Program-made: the position numbers and the translations under genes
The notes under the pieces: generated by a model
Told to the model about the DNA's origin: nothing
The model's database searches: none
The model's input: the letters and a program-made list of their open reading frames with translations, nothing else
Assembly (NCBI GenBank): GCA_004764695.1
Contig: SMSO01000025.1
Span: 4,504,862 to 4,568,861 of the forward strand
Direction: 5' to 3'
DNA from: Schizochytrium sp. TIO01
Taxonomy: Eukaryota > Sar > Bigyra > Thraustochytrida > Thraustochytriidae
Length of the DNA stretch: 64,000 nt
In this document: positions 41,787-53,900 of the stretch, piece by piece
How the letters are laid out: each line of letters opens with the position of its first letter
Numbering within the stretch: position 1 is the stretch's first letter

Positions 41787-42119
41787 ATGGTTGTCAAAAG
41801 AGGCAAACCCCAAATGCTTTCGATTCTAAAAAATATGGTCAGAAGGGAAAGGAGGATTGAGGAAGGTTTTGCAAACTGTACCTTTGCGGGAATGCAAAGC
41901 AGAACGACTTTGGAGACACAGCGGCAAGGTGTTCAGGTGGACTTCCCGAGCTTGCGTGCAGAGGATGGAACGCTGCCAAAATGTGGGCGGCCGACCAGGA
42001 GAGAGCTTGAAGAAGAGCTTGAAGGCAGTCGAGCAGCTAGTCAGAGAACCTCGCTGCCTATTCGAAGTCTCCCCGCTGGTTCGATCTTAACATCATCAAA
42101 ATTTTCAAATTCAAAGTGA
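41787..42119 (+). CDS. Small ORF of unknown function (110 residues)
   Basis: ATG frame directly after the hexamer repeat. The composition is fairly protein-like: basic start (MVVKRGKPQ), then RRERRIEEGF, and GRPTRRELEEELEGSR near the end. No family is recognised. There is no convincing promoter, and a second frame is open across the same stretch. Kept as a low-confidence hypothetical. Confidence 0.22.
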   Translation: MVVKRGKPQMLSILKNMVRRERRIEEGFANCTFAGMQSRTTLETQRQGVQVDFPSLRAEDGTLPKCGRPTRRELEEELEGSRAASQRTSLPIRSLPAGSILTSSKFSNSK

Positions 42120-43425
42120 CCCTCATTAACCCTTACCGCCTATTGTGGTCTTTAAGAAATCATCCTCAGCATCGAAAGCACCTTGGAGATTTTGAGACTA
42201 TTACCATTGCTAAAGATCTGAAACGAGCAAAGAGTGACTGACCAACTGACTAACTGACCGACTAACTGGCTACATCCGGCGAGAACGTGGCGTCGTCAAC
42301 TTTATTAGGCAGCTTGCCAAGTTGGCAAGCGAGCACTGGATTTTGTTTGCTGTCCTGGCGTTTGTACTTCTGTGTAGAAGAGCCTGATACTAATGCTTCT
42401 TCGCAATTTGGTGGATTTTCAAGCGAGTGAGAGCAAAGCAAGTCAAGTGGCGAAGGAGCTTAAGAACGCCGCGAACCGAGCACTGGTCGAGAATAGGTGG
42501 AAACATTCAGGCCAACGAGGCTCGATTTGAGCAGGATGGTGGGCGCTGACGAGGTAACGCATAGAGATTGACGGTCAGATTTCAACTTTTCCCTTCAAGC
42601 AGAAGAAATAGCTGCTGCTTCAAGTTCTCCGCACGCCAGGCGAGAGCAGAGCAAAGTCTTTGATATTTTGAAAGCACTGATCCTCAGAAACTGCTTCAAG
42701 GAAAAAAGGTCTCTCACCTTCTTCCTGTGAGAAGGAAGAGGAAAACAAACTGAACACATCGTCGTCGTGAGCGCTACAACCTTGAAAAAGGAAAAAGCAC
42801 TAGCAAGCAAGCAAGTAAGAAAACCTACACTCTACAATCCAGCAGCAAAGGAAGTTGAGCAGCATCGATGATGGTCAGACACATCGTCGCACCAACACTC
42901 GCTGCTTGAGACCTCAAACTCACGCAAGGACAGAGGAGGCATAATGGCCATGCTCCTGATGCAGTCGCAAGCCACTTAACCTCACAAGTTTGATGTGGCG
43001 ACTTGAGGGAAAACGTGAAGGAAACAAGAAAGAAACACTTTGAGCTTTCTTATGATCTTACCCGCTCTGTTCAACTGCTCAAAGTGTTTTTTTTGTTTTG
43101 TTTTGTTTTTTTACTTTTAATTTAAAAACCAAAAACTTAAAAGGGCAAGAGTGAATTCAACTAATTCGTACTATACAAAAACTCGAAAAAGAGGTCCTTT
43201 GTCGCCAAAGACCAAAAAAAACGTACGCTAGTCGCTCAGTGCCCCTAATATAAGGCTCCATTCATTTCCCAGAGAGTGAAGCCACTCAAATTGGGGGTCA
43301 CAGTAAATACTCTCAGACGCCTTCGAAACTTCGGTTCCAACGTTACTCCGATTATAAACATTGCTGAGGTGCAAGCATCTCCACGCAGTAGTTCTAGCCT
43401 TTTATGTAGATGGGGTTAGGAGATC
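42120..43425. other. Gene-poor stretch, part 4
   Basis: No gene is seen. Notable words: an 8-base tandem repeat of ACTGACYA type at about 42235-42270, a near-perfect palindrome CTTGCCAAGTTGGCAAG near 42313-42329, AGCAAGC repeats near 42808-42823, and a T/G tract at 43088-43118. Confidence 0.5.
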
Positions 43426-43743
43426 ATGGGCCTGAACAGGAAAGCAGCGAAGCAGGAGCTACGGGAAGAAAAGGGAAGTGCCAAAAGAAAGTGTTGTGCA
43501 AAGGTTGATACAGGAATAACAGGGTGCGGAGGAGACAAGGCGAACACGCTTGTAGACCCCGAAGCTCCTTTGAAGCCCTCGGCGAAAGGACTCCCTCACT
43601 CGACAGGGGGCACACGCAGCAGGAGAGAACGCGACAAGCACACAATTAGTGCGATTAGCGCACTCCATCGCTGCAGCGCTTGCAAAGGCGAGCTGAGGCG
43701 GGTCAGAGCTAGTGAATCAAGCTGCTCGATCTCCTGTATTTAA
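43426..43743 (+). CDS. Small basic ORF of unknown function (105 residues)
   Basis: ATG frame coinciding with a local rise in GC. The predicted product is basic and hydrophilic (GLNRKAAKQELREEKGS, TRSRRERDKH) with a late CSAC pair and a Cys/Ser-rich end. No family is recognised and antisense frames are open too. It may be a real small nuclear protein or chance. Confidence 0.22.
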   Translation: MGLNRKAAKQELREEKGSAKRKCCAKVDTGITGCGGDKANTLVDPEAPLKPSAKGLPHSTGGTRSRRERDKHTISAISALHRCSACKGELRRVRASESSCSISCI

Positions 43744-44427
43744 AAAATACAGATAGATTACATCTTGAGATAAGCTTGGCTCGTACGAGCAGCGGTGAAG
43801 TACCTGAGGACATAGCAGCTAGCAAAGGGCTTTGAAGGTATTTACGTTGTTGAAGGTGCTAGCTGCCAAAGAGTTTAGACCTTGGGTAGTGTCTTTTGTT
43901 CTGTTGAAACCAGCCTACGGGAGGCTTGGCGCTTTTGCACGGACGCCGCTTAGGCATACGTGGTCTTACTTCTTCAGGACTATTAGGACGCTGCCCAATA
44001 AAACCAGAGAGTTTAGAAGGTTTAAGCTAGGGCTACTTGGCATGCTGTTTTGTTTGGAAAGTTAACTTTGGTTTGGTTATCTTGGAATACCTGAAGTTAA
44101 CGTTTTGGGGTTCGACGGCAAGACCCGGTACTTCAAGCTGGTCAGACATTGAATACAGTTGTAACAAACCAAATCATTGAAAGTCTGCTTAGTGGCAGGT
44201 AGTGTTAGGCGCACAACGCCAGTCAAGGAGGTGTACCACCTCACAAACAGCTTAACTTTTGCAATTCTGTTTTGAATATTCCAACTCATACTGTCTGCAG
44301 GAATTTATACTCCTTCGCTGGAAGGAAGCGCCTGCTTGCTCAAACCTGACTAGATCGCTTTTCCGGAATCATAAACTCATTACAAAAAAGCCAGGGCCGA
44401 CCCAAGGACAGCTAGCTCCCAAACACA
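43744..44427. other. Upstream region of the DUF707-like gene
   Basis: Presumed promoter and leader of the gene starting at 44428. An open stretch at 43832-44065 lacks an early ATG and known motifs. Confidence 0.5.
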
Positions 44428-47400
44428 ATGTTACAGCCTAAATTAAAACGCAAGGATACGAGCATGTTCGGGCGCTTTGTGCGCTCGTGGTGTAAAAGAC
44501 CATCGGGCAAAACCTTATTCCTAGGCTTGACTGTAATTCTTCCTTGTCTGCTCTGGATTATTATGGCGCGCCAGGTTCTTCTCGATGCAGCACCCTCGAA
44601 TGATCAAAGTAAAGAATCTCCGCTTATTAGTGTTCCAACCCTTGGTAGGGGCTCTAAGCGTAGCGAAGATCCATGTTTGGAGCAGATGACGCGACATTTG
44701 AAGTCCAGGCAGCGGTTAGAGAAACTTGCAGCTTCTGATGATTGTCCCAAGGTCCATACCTGGATCCCTGATCTTTACAAAGAAAGGAAGGGACGATATC
44801 TGGTCATTGTTATGGCTAACCCTATCTCCATGTGGCAGCTTGAGCACTGGATTGGATACTCCTGGCTTGATGTTGGCATTATTGTTGACCCTATTGTCAA
44901 TCCTGACGTGCACATCTCCAAGCGTGCGATATCACTTGCTAAGTGGATTTTTAATGATTCCACCAGTAAGAAAAACCTGAACTTCTCAGGAAAAGAATCG
45001 AAGTGGACTGCTATTGGACGTGCGCTCCAAATGAGAGTCTGGCGAAGCTATGAATTTGTGTGGATGCCCGATGCACAAGTTCGAATGAACCCCACTCAAG
45101 TTCGACGCATGTTTGAAATTGCATCCGCCAATCATGTGCGCATTGGTTACCCAGCGCGCGGCCGAATTCTCCAGGTCGAGTCAGACTTTCATCGCGAAGA
45201 AGAGCTGCAGTCAGTCGATTTAAACAACTCTCAGCCTGTCATGCATTTCGAAGAACGCGTCAACCTAGAAGCCCCCTTTTTGCGTGGCGACGTTCTCCAG
45301 GTTGTCCGCCAGTACTTTCAAAGTTCCGCTATGCTTATTACACTTTGTGCAATGGAAATTATCTGGCCCATTTTTCTTGGTGAAAAGGGCCCGAACGTCG
45401 CTGTGATTGACTCCACCAAGTATTCTTCGCTTCTCGATGTCGATGCAAAGCCATGGTTCCGTATTAAGTGTCTTGATGTGGCTCAAACGCGCACAGAGCC
45501 CATCATGCTTGGGGACTATTTTGAACACCAGCGTAATGCTCTGGGATCATTAGGGTGGTGCCATAAGGAAGAAGATGCGACTTCCAGCAAGCAGGTCGCA
45601 TTTTTGGGAGATGAGTCAAAACAAGCTACGCTAATTATGGACCCCACAATAACACCATCATGGCTTTCTACGGCAGCTTTGGAAAAAGTTCGTTGGAAAA
45701 CTCTCATTTTTTTATACCTTGGGTCTACATCGAATCAACTTCAAACAATGGAAAACATTCAAAACTGGGCTGGTTATCAGACCTTTGACCTTGTCGTAAT
45801 CTGTGACGAAAACACGCAAAATTGTGACGCTGCAAAATCGTACGCAGATATCTACCTCGTGGATGAACCCGATCTGGGCCTGAGCAAGTTTGAGCGGGTG
45901 CGCTGGGGACTCAACCGCGTTGCTGGTTGGAAGAACGAGTATGAATATGTATGGATCCCTGATGATGACATATCGATGACAGCTCTTGAGGTTCAGAATC
46001 TTGTCAATGGTGCAACACGCTTCAATTTGCGTCTTGCTCACCCAGCCTATGCAGGTCCTCTTATTGGTCAGAAGGTAACCTCGGGCAAAGGACTCCCGTC
46101 AACGTCACACCACAAGTCAACGTCAGCTGGGAAGATGGATTCTTATACTTTTGACGGCCGCGCTACTGTTGACCGTGTGCATGTTGACCATGCAGTTCGT
46201 ATTGTATCTCGTGTTCCAATGATTGCCCCTCTGATTCGTGTCGATGCTCTGGCGTATATCGTTTCAACGCTCCGTGGTCATGGCGAATATCTTTCCTCCC
46301 TTTGGCCACAACTTATACGTGATGTTCCTGTCGGAGTTGTAGATATTGCTCCCTATCGCCAAACAGGTGCTGGTACATCCGAAGTCGTGGCGACGATCGA
46401 ACATTCACGTGCAGTGCCTTCCTGGGTAAAGGGTTTTGGGTGCCCCATTACTATACCGGTGAAGCAATTCAAATCTTACACAAAATTTCAGTTTCACGCG
46501 ACGATTCGCCAGAATGCTGATGTGGATTGGTGTGTGGGCCTTGGGTTTTCACGATGGATTAGAGATTCAACCAATCCTCAAAATAATTACAGCAACCCTA
46601 TGCATTCTATTGGATGGGAAAAGGAAGTTCTCCAGGAAATGCTGATTGACCCAACGTTGCCACCTTTATGGTTTGGCACGCAGCGCTTGGCCCCCCTCGT
46701 CGGTCACAACCTCGTTATTGTGGTTGCGGGCGACGATAGTATCCACACTCGCTGGAATGATAACCCGAACTTTGACCTCTGTGTTGTTTACTTTGGCAGT
46801 GATCCCGAAATCTTTCGCCGCTACAAGGCTAGTGCCACCTATGCTTTCCAGAAGAAAGACATGAAGTGGCAGCTTGTACGCCATGCTCTTAATAATGTCC
46901 CTTGGCGCGATTATGAGTATGTCTGGCTCCCGGACGACGATGTTGATATGGATCCTGCCTCTGTTGATAGAATGTTTCGTTTGGCCCATCTCTATGATCT
47001 GCGGCTTGGTCAGCCTGCAATTTATGATTTTGGCGTGCATTATATGGATCATGTTGTGCGTGGTTCGTGGGCAGTTCACTTCATCAACTTTGTTGAGATC
47101 ATGGCTCCCTTTCTTCGAGTTGACGCACTCGAGTACCTGTTCCCACTCTGGAATGTTGATCACGTTTACTCTGGCTACGGCTTGGATACAATTTGGCCGC
47201 AACTACTGCGTATGACAAATATTGGTGTTGTTGATGCCGCGCCATTTAACCACACTGGTGGCCGTATTATAGGTGGCAAGAATAACACATTTTACAACCG
47301 CCTTAAAGTTGATGCTGGTACAGAGGAGCGCCGCACAGTTCATCCTTATGATTGTAAAATGTTGTGGAATGTTACGAAAATATCCAACTATGTTACTGTC

Positions 47401-47592
47401 GCCGCTCACAACAGAAATCACCCTGATATGAAGCTGACTAAGCAAATCATTGTACCCTCGCGCGTCAATCGACGAATCAAGCAGATCACAGCCTTCAACT
47501 TAGCCAACAAATACCGTGAGGCACAGAATCAGCAGGTGCTACCCAAAAAGTTCACTATTGTTCGCCCACTCAAGCCTAAACTTGGGGCATAG
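44428..47592 (+). CDS. Type II membrane protein with three tandem DUF707-like glycosyltransferase-type domains
   Basis: A 1054-residue single-exon protein. A basic start is followed by one hydrophobic helix (about 29-47, LFLGLTVILPCLLWIIM), the layout of a Golgi type II enzyme with a lumenal body. The body repeats one unit three times. Each holds YE(F/Y)VW(M/I/L)PD.. and AP(F/L)(L/I)R(V/G)D. Unit 1: FVWMPDAQV (210-218) and APFLRGD (282-288). Unit 2: YVWIPDDDI (497-505) and APLIRVDA (590-597). Unit 3: YVWLPDDDV (821-829) and APFLRVDA (883-890). Units 2 and 3 also share WPQL and GVVD(I/A)AP. This matches plant and bacterial DUF707 proteins with a DxD-type acidic motif, suggesting nucleotide-sugar chemistry; that is inference. 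Unit 1 has lost the acidic run (PDAQ) and may be inactive. A second ATG at 44464 (MFGRFVRSW) is an alternative start. Confidence 0.8.
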   Translation: MLQPKLKRKDTSMFGRFVRSWCKRPSGKTLFLGLTVILPCLLWIIMARQVLLDAAPSNDQSKESPLISVPTLGRGSKRSEDPCLEQMTRHLKSRQRLEKLAASDDCPKVHTWIPDLYKERKGRYLVIVMANPISMWQLEHWIGYSWLDVGIIVDPIVNPDVHISKRAISLAKWIFNDSTSKKNLNFSGKESKWTAIGRALQMRVWRSYEFVWMPDAQVRMNPTQVRRMFEIASANHVRIGYPARGRILQVESDFHREEELQSVDLNNSQPVMHFEERVNLEAPFLRGDVLQVVRQYFQSSAMLITLCAMEIIWPIFLGEKGPNVAVIDSTKYSSLLDVDAKPWFRIKCLDVAQTRTEPIMLGDYFEHQRNALGSLGWCHKEEDATSSKQVAFLGDESKQATLIMDPTITPSWLSTAALEKVRWKTLIFLYLGSTSNQLQTMENIQNWAGYQTFDLVVICDENTQNCDAAKSYADIYLVDEPDLGLSKFERVRWGLNRVAGWKNEYEYVWIPDDDISMTALEVQNLVNGATRFNLRLAHPAYAGPLIGQKVTSGKGLPSTSHHKSTSAGKMDSYTFDGRATVDRVHVDHAVRIVSRVPMIAPLIRVDALAYIVSTLRGHGEYLSSLWPQLIRDVPVGVVDIAPYRQTGAGTSEVVATIEHSRAVPSWVKGFGCPITIPVKQFKSYTKFQFHATIRQNADVDWCVGLGFSRWIRDSTNPQNNYSNPMHSIGWEKEVLQEMLIDPTLPPLWFGTQRLAPLVGHNLVIVVAGDDSIHTRWNDNPNFDLCVVYFGSDPEIFRRYKASATYAFQKKDMKWQLVRHALNNVPWRDYEYVWLPDDDVDMDPASVDRMFRLAHLYDLRLGQPAIYDFGVHYMDHVVRGSWAVHFINFVEIMAPFLRVDALEYLFPLWNVDHVYSGYGLDTIWPQLLRMTNIGVVDAAPFNHTGGRIIGGKNNTFYNRLKVDAGTEERRTVHPYDCKMLWNVTKISNYVTVAAHNRNHPDMKLTKQIIVPSRVNRRIKQITAFNLANKYREAQNQQVLPKKFTIVRPLKPKLGA

Positions 47593-47975
47593 CCAAAACA
47601 GAATGCATTGTTTTAATAAGCTGTGTATAATTCCATGCCCTCTATTCCGATGCTCGCGCACAAACATAGAATAAACGCAGAATACAAATATTAGTTTTAT
47701 GCTTATTTAAAATAAAGTACAGCACGCGAAGCATTTTCACCAATCATTACTATACGTTTGTAGAACTACCAATCAAGTATTCTCGATTTTTTCTGGATTA
47801 AAAAAAAGCAAAGAATGAAGACCAATGTTTAACATAGGTAGGTGCAACAGTTCGTGTTTCTATTTTCAGTGATAATTGAGATAAAATCGATTTAGCTATA
47901 TAATATCTACTAGTTGAGGGAAATCTCGAAATGAAATTTCTTAAGCATGCGCACCACCTTTCGTCTATCTTTTTA
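47593..47975. other. Convergent spacer with possible polyadenylation signal
   Basis: AT-rich 3' regions of the DUF707-like gene (+) and HEATR5 (-). AATAAA at 47670-47675 lies 78 bases after the + strand stop. No gene is seen. Confidence 0.5.
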
Positions 47976-50900
47976 CTACTGCTTAACACCTTGAAGATAC
48001 GTTTTCATTGAAGTTTGCAATGATGTCATGGCAGGGGGCGAAAGAGTTTGAACAACATTCCTAAATTGTTCTGCTCTATTCGTAGCAATAAAGACCAAAG
48101 CGGCCTGAGCTGCAAGCAAACTTTCTTCCTTCAAAACCTTCGAGCCATGACCTTCTGCAAGAGACAGTGCCATAATGACAACAAGCTGAGTAAGCTCACC
48201 TACAGGTTTACAACAATGAGCTAGAGTCAAAATCGCACTACCCTGTAATGTATTCTCAGCAAGACGTTCATCGACTACACTTTCTGGGCAGAAACGAGCT
48301 TCGAGAGAAAAACACGCAGTTGCATTTTCCTCATCTAGATCTACGCCACGTACTATTTGGGATAGTCCTGGTCCAATTAAACTAACAACTCGCTGGACAG
48401 CGGCCGCATTGACATTGTCGTCACCGATAAGGCACCGCACAGCTGCTAAAGTCAGTACCACAGTAGTTGCAGAGAATTTGGCTGTATCTACCAAACAGCT
48501 TAATTTGAAAGCAAATGCGTTGAACTCAGCATCGTTAAGAATCTGGTATAATTGCACACTGCAGACCATTCGGCAGATCATGTCCAAAGTAGAAACATTT
48601 TTGTTGTCGATTCCATCACGTTGAAAATCTTCAAGCAATCCAAGAGCCCACCCAAAGAGAGAAGCACCGAGCTCTGGAACGTAAGTTAAAAGTTCTCTGC
48701 AAGCTGTTTGCGCTGCCTCCAAAAGCTCGGGTTTAGGCGGGCGTTGAATAACCACAAACGCATTCCATGCAAGGATTTGGGTATACTGTTTTGCACAGGA
48801 TGCGGGAAAGGCCTTCGCGAGCGCACCAAAGTCTGCTAATGCCCGTGCTGCAACGTGGGACAAAACAGTGCTTTTAGCTCCTATCATGCTTCTAGCAACA
48901 GCTTCCTTTGATACTGTATGTACTACGGCACCAGAAAGATCCTTGTAGGATTTTACTTGTGCTTTGAGGTCACCTCCCACCAGAGCTTGGACAGGCAGTA
49001 GAACGGCCTCCACAAGGTGGTGCCAGCTCTCAGATGCATTTTCTGGCTCTGTGCACTTTTCTTCAACATCATCTCCATGAGAATTGCTATCTTGAGAGAT
49101 ACAACGCATACGAATGACCTCAGAAATTACATGATATGCTTGAATTGCAACAAACTCGCCGTGTGTGATCTTATACGTTGCTTCATCACGAAGTACGCGC
49201 AAGCTAGTAAGGATTGCAATATCTTCACATTCCCTCGTGTCTGCTTTTATGACAGGCAAAGCTAGAGCAATCGTCTGGAAGATTGTTCCGAGCGCCAGAG
49301 GTGGCCAGTCCATGGGCTGGGCGCGTGCTGCAAGAATAAGTGCTGTACGTAAAACTAACTCTTGATCAATTGTGCGTTTTGGTAGAACCTCTGCCAAGGT
49401 GCAAAGAGCACGGTTTACCACCCAGGCGGCATTTAGGTATGCTGGAAAGACTGCAACAGCATCCGAGGCATCGACGAGGCTAAATGCATCTACTCCATGC
49501 TGCTTTTCGGTCGCCAAAGGAACAGCTAGTTTGGCAACATCATGAACTACACCAGCCCACGCATCTACCAGGTCTTCTTGCCGTTTTACTGTACCGTCAG
49601 AGACTTCTTTTGACATGAAGTCTAGTAGAGCCTTCTCGATAATGGCTTTAATGCCCTTCTTTTTAGATGGTTTATTACGAAGGGCCTTGGGGACATGCAA
49701 ACTGCGAAGGGTTTTTGTGGGCGAAATGGTGTCACAACCATGTGCAAAGAGCCAAAGTCGAGCAAGAGGGATGAGGCGTAGAATTAGTAATTCAGCTTGG
49801 ACAAATGAAGGCATCTGATCCATGTCAACGCGATCATCTGTATTCTCAACAGTGGCACTCAAGTCTTCCTCGTCGTCATCTTCATCTGGTGAACTGATTT
49901 GGGAAGGCAGTAGTAGACCCACAATCCTGCGTGCGCTTGTTGAGACGCCGGTGACAAGAAGCTGCACTGCAAGGATGCCCACAAATGGAAGCACAAGCGG
50001 AGATGCGTTTTTACCAAGACCGGGCCCTAGAGTTGCAGTAAGCTGCATTTCAAATTGCTTAAGGACCGAATCCTCTGGTTGGAATTTATCACGGCTACTA
50101 GCAAACATACGCACAATCTCGACCAAGGCACAGTAACCCTGGATAGAAAGCTGCGGAACTTCCGCACTTTGAATGGTTCCATTGGCTGCTTGCGAGGCAC
50201 CAGCTAAGAGCTCCCGGAGATGCATGCAGATGAACTGACCGCGTACGGGCAAATCGACCTTGCGAAGTACATTCTCGGCTTCTTCTAGATCACAGTGAAA
50301 AGGATAGGTTTTGGCAATGCCGAGAACCTCAAGCAAGCCTTCAACAGCAAGAACTTTGGTCTCCCAGGAGCACTTACTCAAAACACGGTCACAAACTTCA
50401 AATAGAGTAGCCTCAACAGCACTATACACATTAGCGCTCCTATCTGTAGATACAGATACCGACATACCCATGCCAGAGGCAGTTGATCCTGTAACATCTC
50501 CTTCATCGTCATCATCGTCATCATCATCGTCATCGTTTCCATAACTCATACCATGACTATTCCCGCCTGTAGCAGCTTTTCCATTTTCAGCATCATGTGT
50601 AGAGATACTTTGGCCCAGGGCATCCGTCATGCCAGTCATAACTCCACGGAAAAATTTCATCCAGTCCGTGAGGGCAGAAACGCCAACAAGCTCGCTGGCA
50701 TTCCATGCATGATCTTTGCGTTCGGAAGAGCGCATTTTCATATGACTTAGACCTACAAACTTCAATAGGTTTCGCAGAGCAACTACGCGAGATTCCGAAA
50801 CCTCGCAAAGAGCATACGGGTCAACAGATCGAGTAGAGAGACCGACTCCAGATGTCGAGGAATCAAATCCTAACTTTCCACGTACACTAGCTGTGTCGTA

Positions 50901-53900
50901 AGAGTCAGACCCGCTACTAGTATTGAATGTAGGCAGCTGAGACTTGCTGCCTGTATCGCGGAAAGCAACATTGGCAGCGTGGATCAGAAGCGGTTCGGTA
51001 GAGCTATTGGGGCGCCTTGACCGGCTTAAAAGCACGGCACCATGTCCGAGGGAGGATGCAGGTGGAATAATCCAGTCCTGGCAAAGCGAGCCACGGAAGA
51101 CCAATTCGAATGATAAAAGGCTTAATGCGCCACGCAGAAGGTCCATGCCTGAGCTTTCCTCGTCAGTCATACGTTCTGTAAGCAAGGAGAGAGCCTGCAG
51201 AGCGGCCATTCGAACAGCTGGCCGGGATTGCTCCTGAACATCCATGATCAGATCCAACAAGAAGAGTTTCACGCGCTCACGGTCACAGGAATGTTGCATG
51301 ATAAGCGAGGGGTGAAAGAGAAGAATTTGTTGAACAAGGCGCGTTAGCTCGAGCTGCAGCATCGGGTCATTTGAATCAGCATTTCGCAATGCCTCCCAGA
51401 CATTGAGAAACCGTACAGAATCAAGGTCAGGCCTTGCAAGTTCAGGGCCCAGGCCTTCAATAAGAGAATTTGCGAGACGAGCAAGGCAGGTAAGCGTACC
51501 CATACTAACACGCGCAGCGCCGAAGTTACCGCATTCGTAGTGTCCATCAAGAGCAAGCAAATGAGCATTGATCAAGGCAAAGCTTGGCCCGACAAATTTG
51601 TACACGTCAATTCCTGCACTTTCTACAACAACTTGCCATGCATGCAAGGCAGTTGTACGGATTGGCTGAATTGTGAGCTTGCACATATCATAAACAAGAG
51701 TGTTCTTGATGTAGCGAGTGTCGTGCATGCTTGCCTCCCTACGAATCAAAGCAAACGCAAGTACAATTCCTGCTTTCGTGGAAGGCGACACTGAAACCGC
51801 ACTTCGCTGAGCAGGGGTTTTGGTTGCTGTACTCGCTGCACCTTTACCCTTGGTTGTATCTTCCTCGCCATCTAATTTGCGCCGCAGGGTTTGGAAGGTG
51901 GCAAATCCCACTGAAGGCCCTGCCAGGCGAGTTAATATAGCGAGTCCAGATGCGCACGCCTGTCTTACGAGGCTATGGTTACTTGCAATGGCTACGCAAA
52001 AGATGCTCCGTACGCGACCTACCCAAGGCGCCTTTTTATGATCTACTTCGGCGTGCATATTAGCAAGGGTATTTAGAAAGGCCAAAAGAGCAGTGACACC
52101 ATTGTGCAACGCAACATGTTGCGCCTCTCCGGCGCGCCGCTTTAACAAAGTAAACAGGTAATGCACAAAGTTGGCTCGGTCCTTATCATCAAACAGGCTT
52201 GTCAGAACTACCGAGGAGAATGCGACGGCTGCATCTACACAATTCTGCGCTGTCTTCGGCGAATTGACGCGCACCATTCCACAGGCAGGAGCAGAATCGA
52301 TGAGTTCGCTGGACTCAAGAGAGAGTCTAATTGCCCCTGAAGGTGGTGTAGGGTTTCCACTACCAAAACTACAAGGTGGGCCCATCGCAACAGCAGAGTG
52401 AGAAGCGTTACAGGAGAGACTAGTCATACATGAGGCAGCTGATAAATAGGCCTCCTGAGCACTCAATAATCTGGCGCTCATAAACAGTTCTCGCGAAGGT
52501 GATGCAGGTATGACCTCCTCGAAACGCCATTGCTTGCGTCCCAGTGGTTCTCCCTCATCACCATCTCCACGAGTTGGGGATCCAGTCTCTAAGCTTGCTG
52601 TCTCGAGGACCTCATCACTAATTTTTAGTACACCGCTACGGAAGCTTAAAAGGGAGGACAAAGCTGTGGAAGGCATGCCCTTCCCTTCTTGGTGAGAACC
52701 CGCAGGACCCAAAAAGTAAGCCATGGCAAGACTCTGCAATGGAATGACAATTGTCTGCTTAAAAGTTCGAAGCTCTGCACGCGGTAACCAAGCGCAAATG
52801 TCAAAGAGTGCAGCATGGATCCCCATAAAAATATTTGCAAAAGGAAGCTCACGGACGCCCTTTCGCTGTGCTTGCACAACTTGCTCAACCAAGATGACCA
52901 CCGCGCGGCTGACTGCCGGCATGTCACGAAGAAGAGACTGATTACAACGTACAAAGCCAAGCATAGCATGGAGAGATGCTTGCAAGCAAATAAATGAAGC
53001 CTCCAAATGTCCATCTCTGAACAGCTCACTGGGGTTCTTAGCGTGTGCCACTCTTTCGAGCGCTGGAAGGCAAGCTTCGACTGAGGACTGCCAAGCCTGG
53101 AATAACTGGCCGAGGTTATCTGCACACCATTTCGCACCCAGCGTAACAAGAGCTCCAACAAGGGCCCAACCGCACGAGGCAATGCGAGCAGTTGCTTCTG
53201 GGCGGGTAGTGCCGTCGTGTTGGCGAGCAATCATTGACTTTGCGTGGCCCAGCAAAGCCATTGATGTGTTTTCGGGAATCCCCTTGAGGTCACCAGAAAG
53301 CAATGCTGTGCTACTATTTGGAACTTCATGACGAACAAAGTGAGCAGCAGCAGGAAGAAGCAAGTTCTCTTTCTCTAGAAAGGCTTCTGCAGATGTGCTT
53401 CGGGGCCGGCCATTAGCGCTCGATGAATATACAAAAACACAAAGAGCATGAACAAGTCCCTCGATGGCCTGCAATGTTCGATCGGCTTCCATGTTGAAGA
53501 GATCCATATCTAATGGTGAGGAGTTGCTTGGTGGGCCAGATGCCAAAGTCATAGCCAGCTCAGGTTGGTAAAGTCCCACAAGCTGTAGCAAAGGTAAAAT
53601 GCCGCGAGCCGCGTAACCTGGCTGAGTAATTGCACACACGTACAAAACATTGCAGCATTCGAGGCGCACTGCCGGGTCGCGGTGCTCTAGAAGAGGGAGC
53701 AGGACTTGGAAGTCAAGCTCCTGGAATAAAGCGCGTGATGCATCTCCTAGTGATGATAGTAAAAACGCTGCTTCTGAAAGACAAGCAGAAATGAAAAGAG
53801 GTCCATTTTCAAATTCAGCTTGAGCAGCCAAAGAGATTGAAGCCATTGTGCGACTTCCTCTTCGTTTCAGTGAAGAACGCTCGCCACGTGCACTCTTGCT

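Noticed and set aside
41389..41829. Plus-strand frame with Leu-Asn repeats
   Set aside because: It consists largely of two tandem repeats (CAAAGAAA and GAATTT) read through; no domain.
42313..42329. Palindrome CTTGCCAAGTTGGCAAG as a transposon terminal repeat
   Set aside because: There is no matching distant copy, target duplication or transposase; it is a lone short palindrome.
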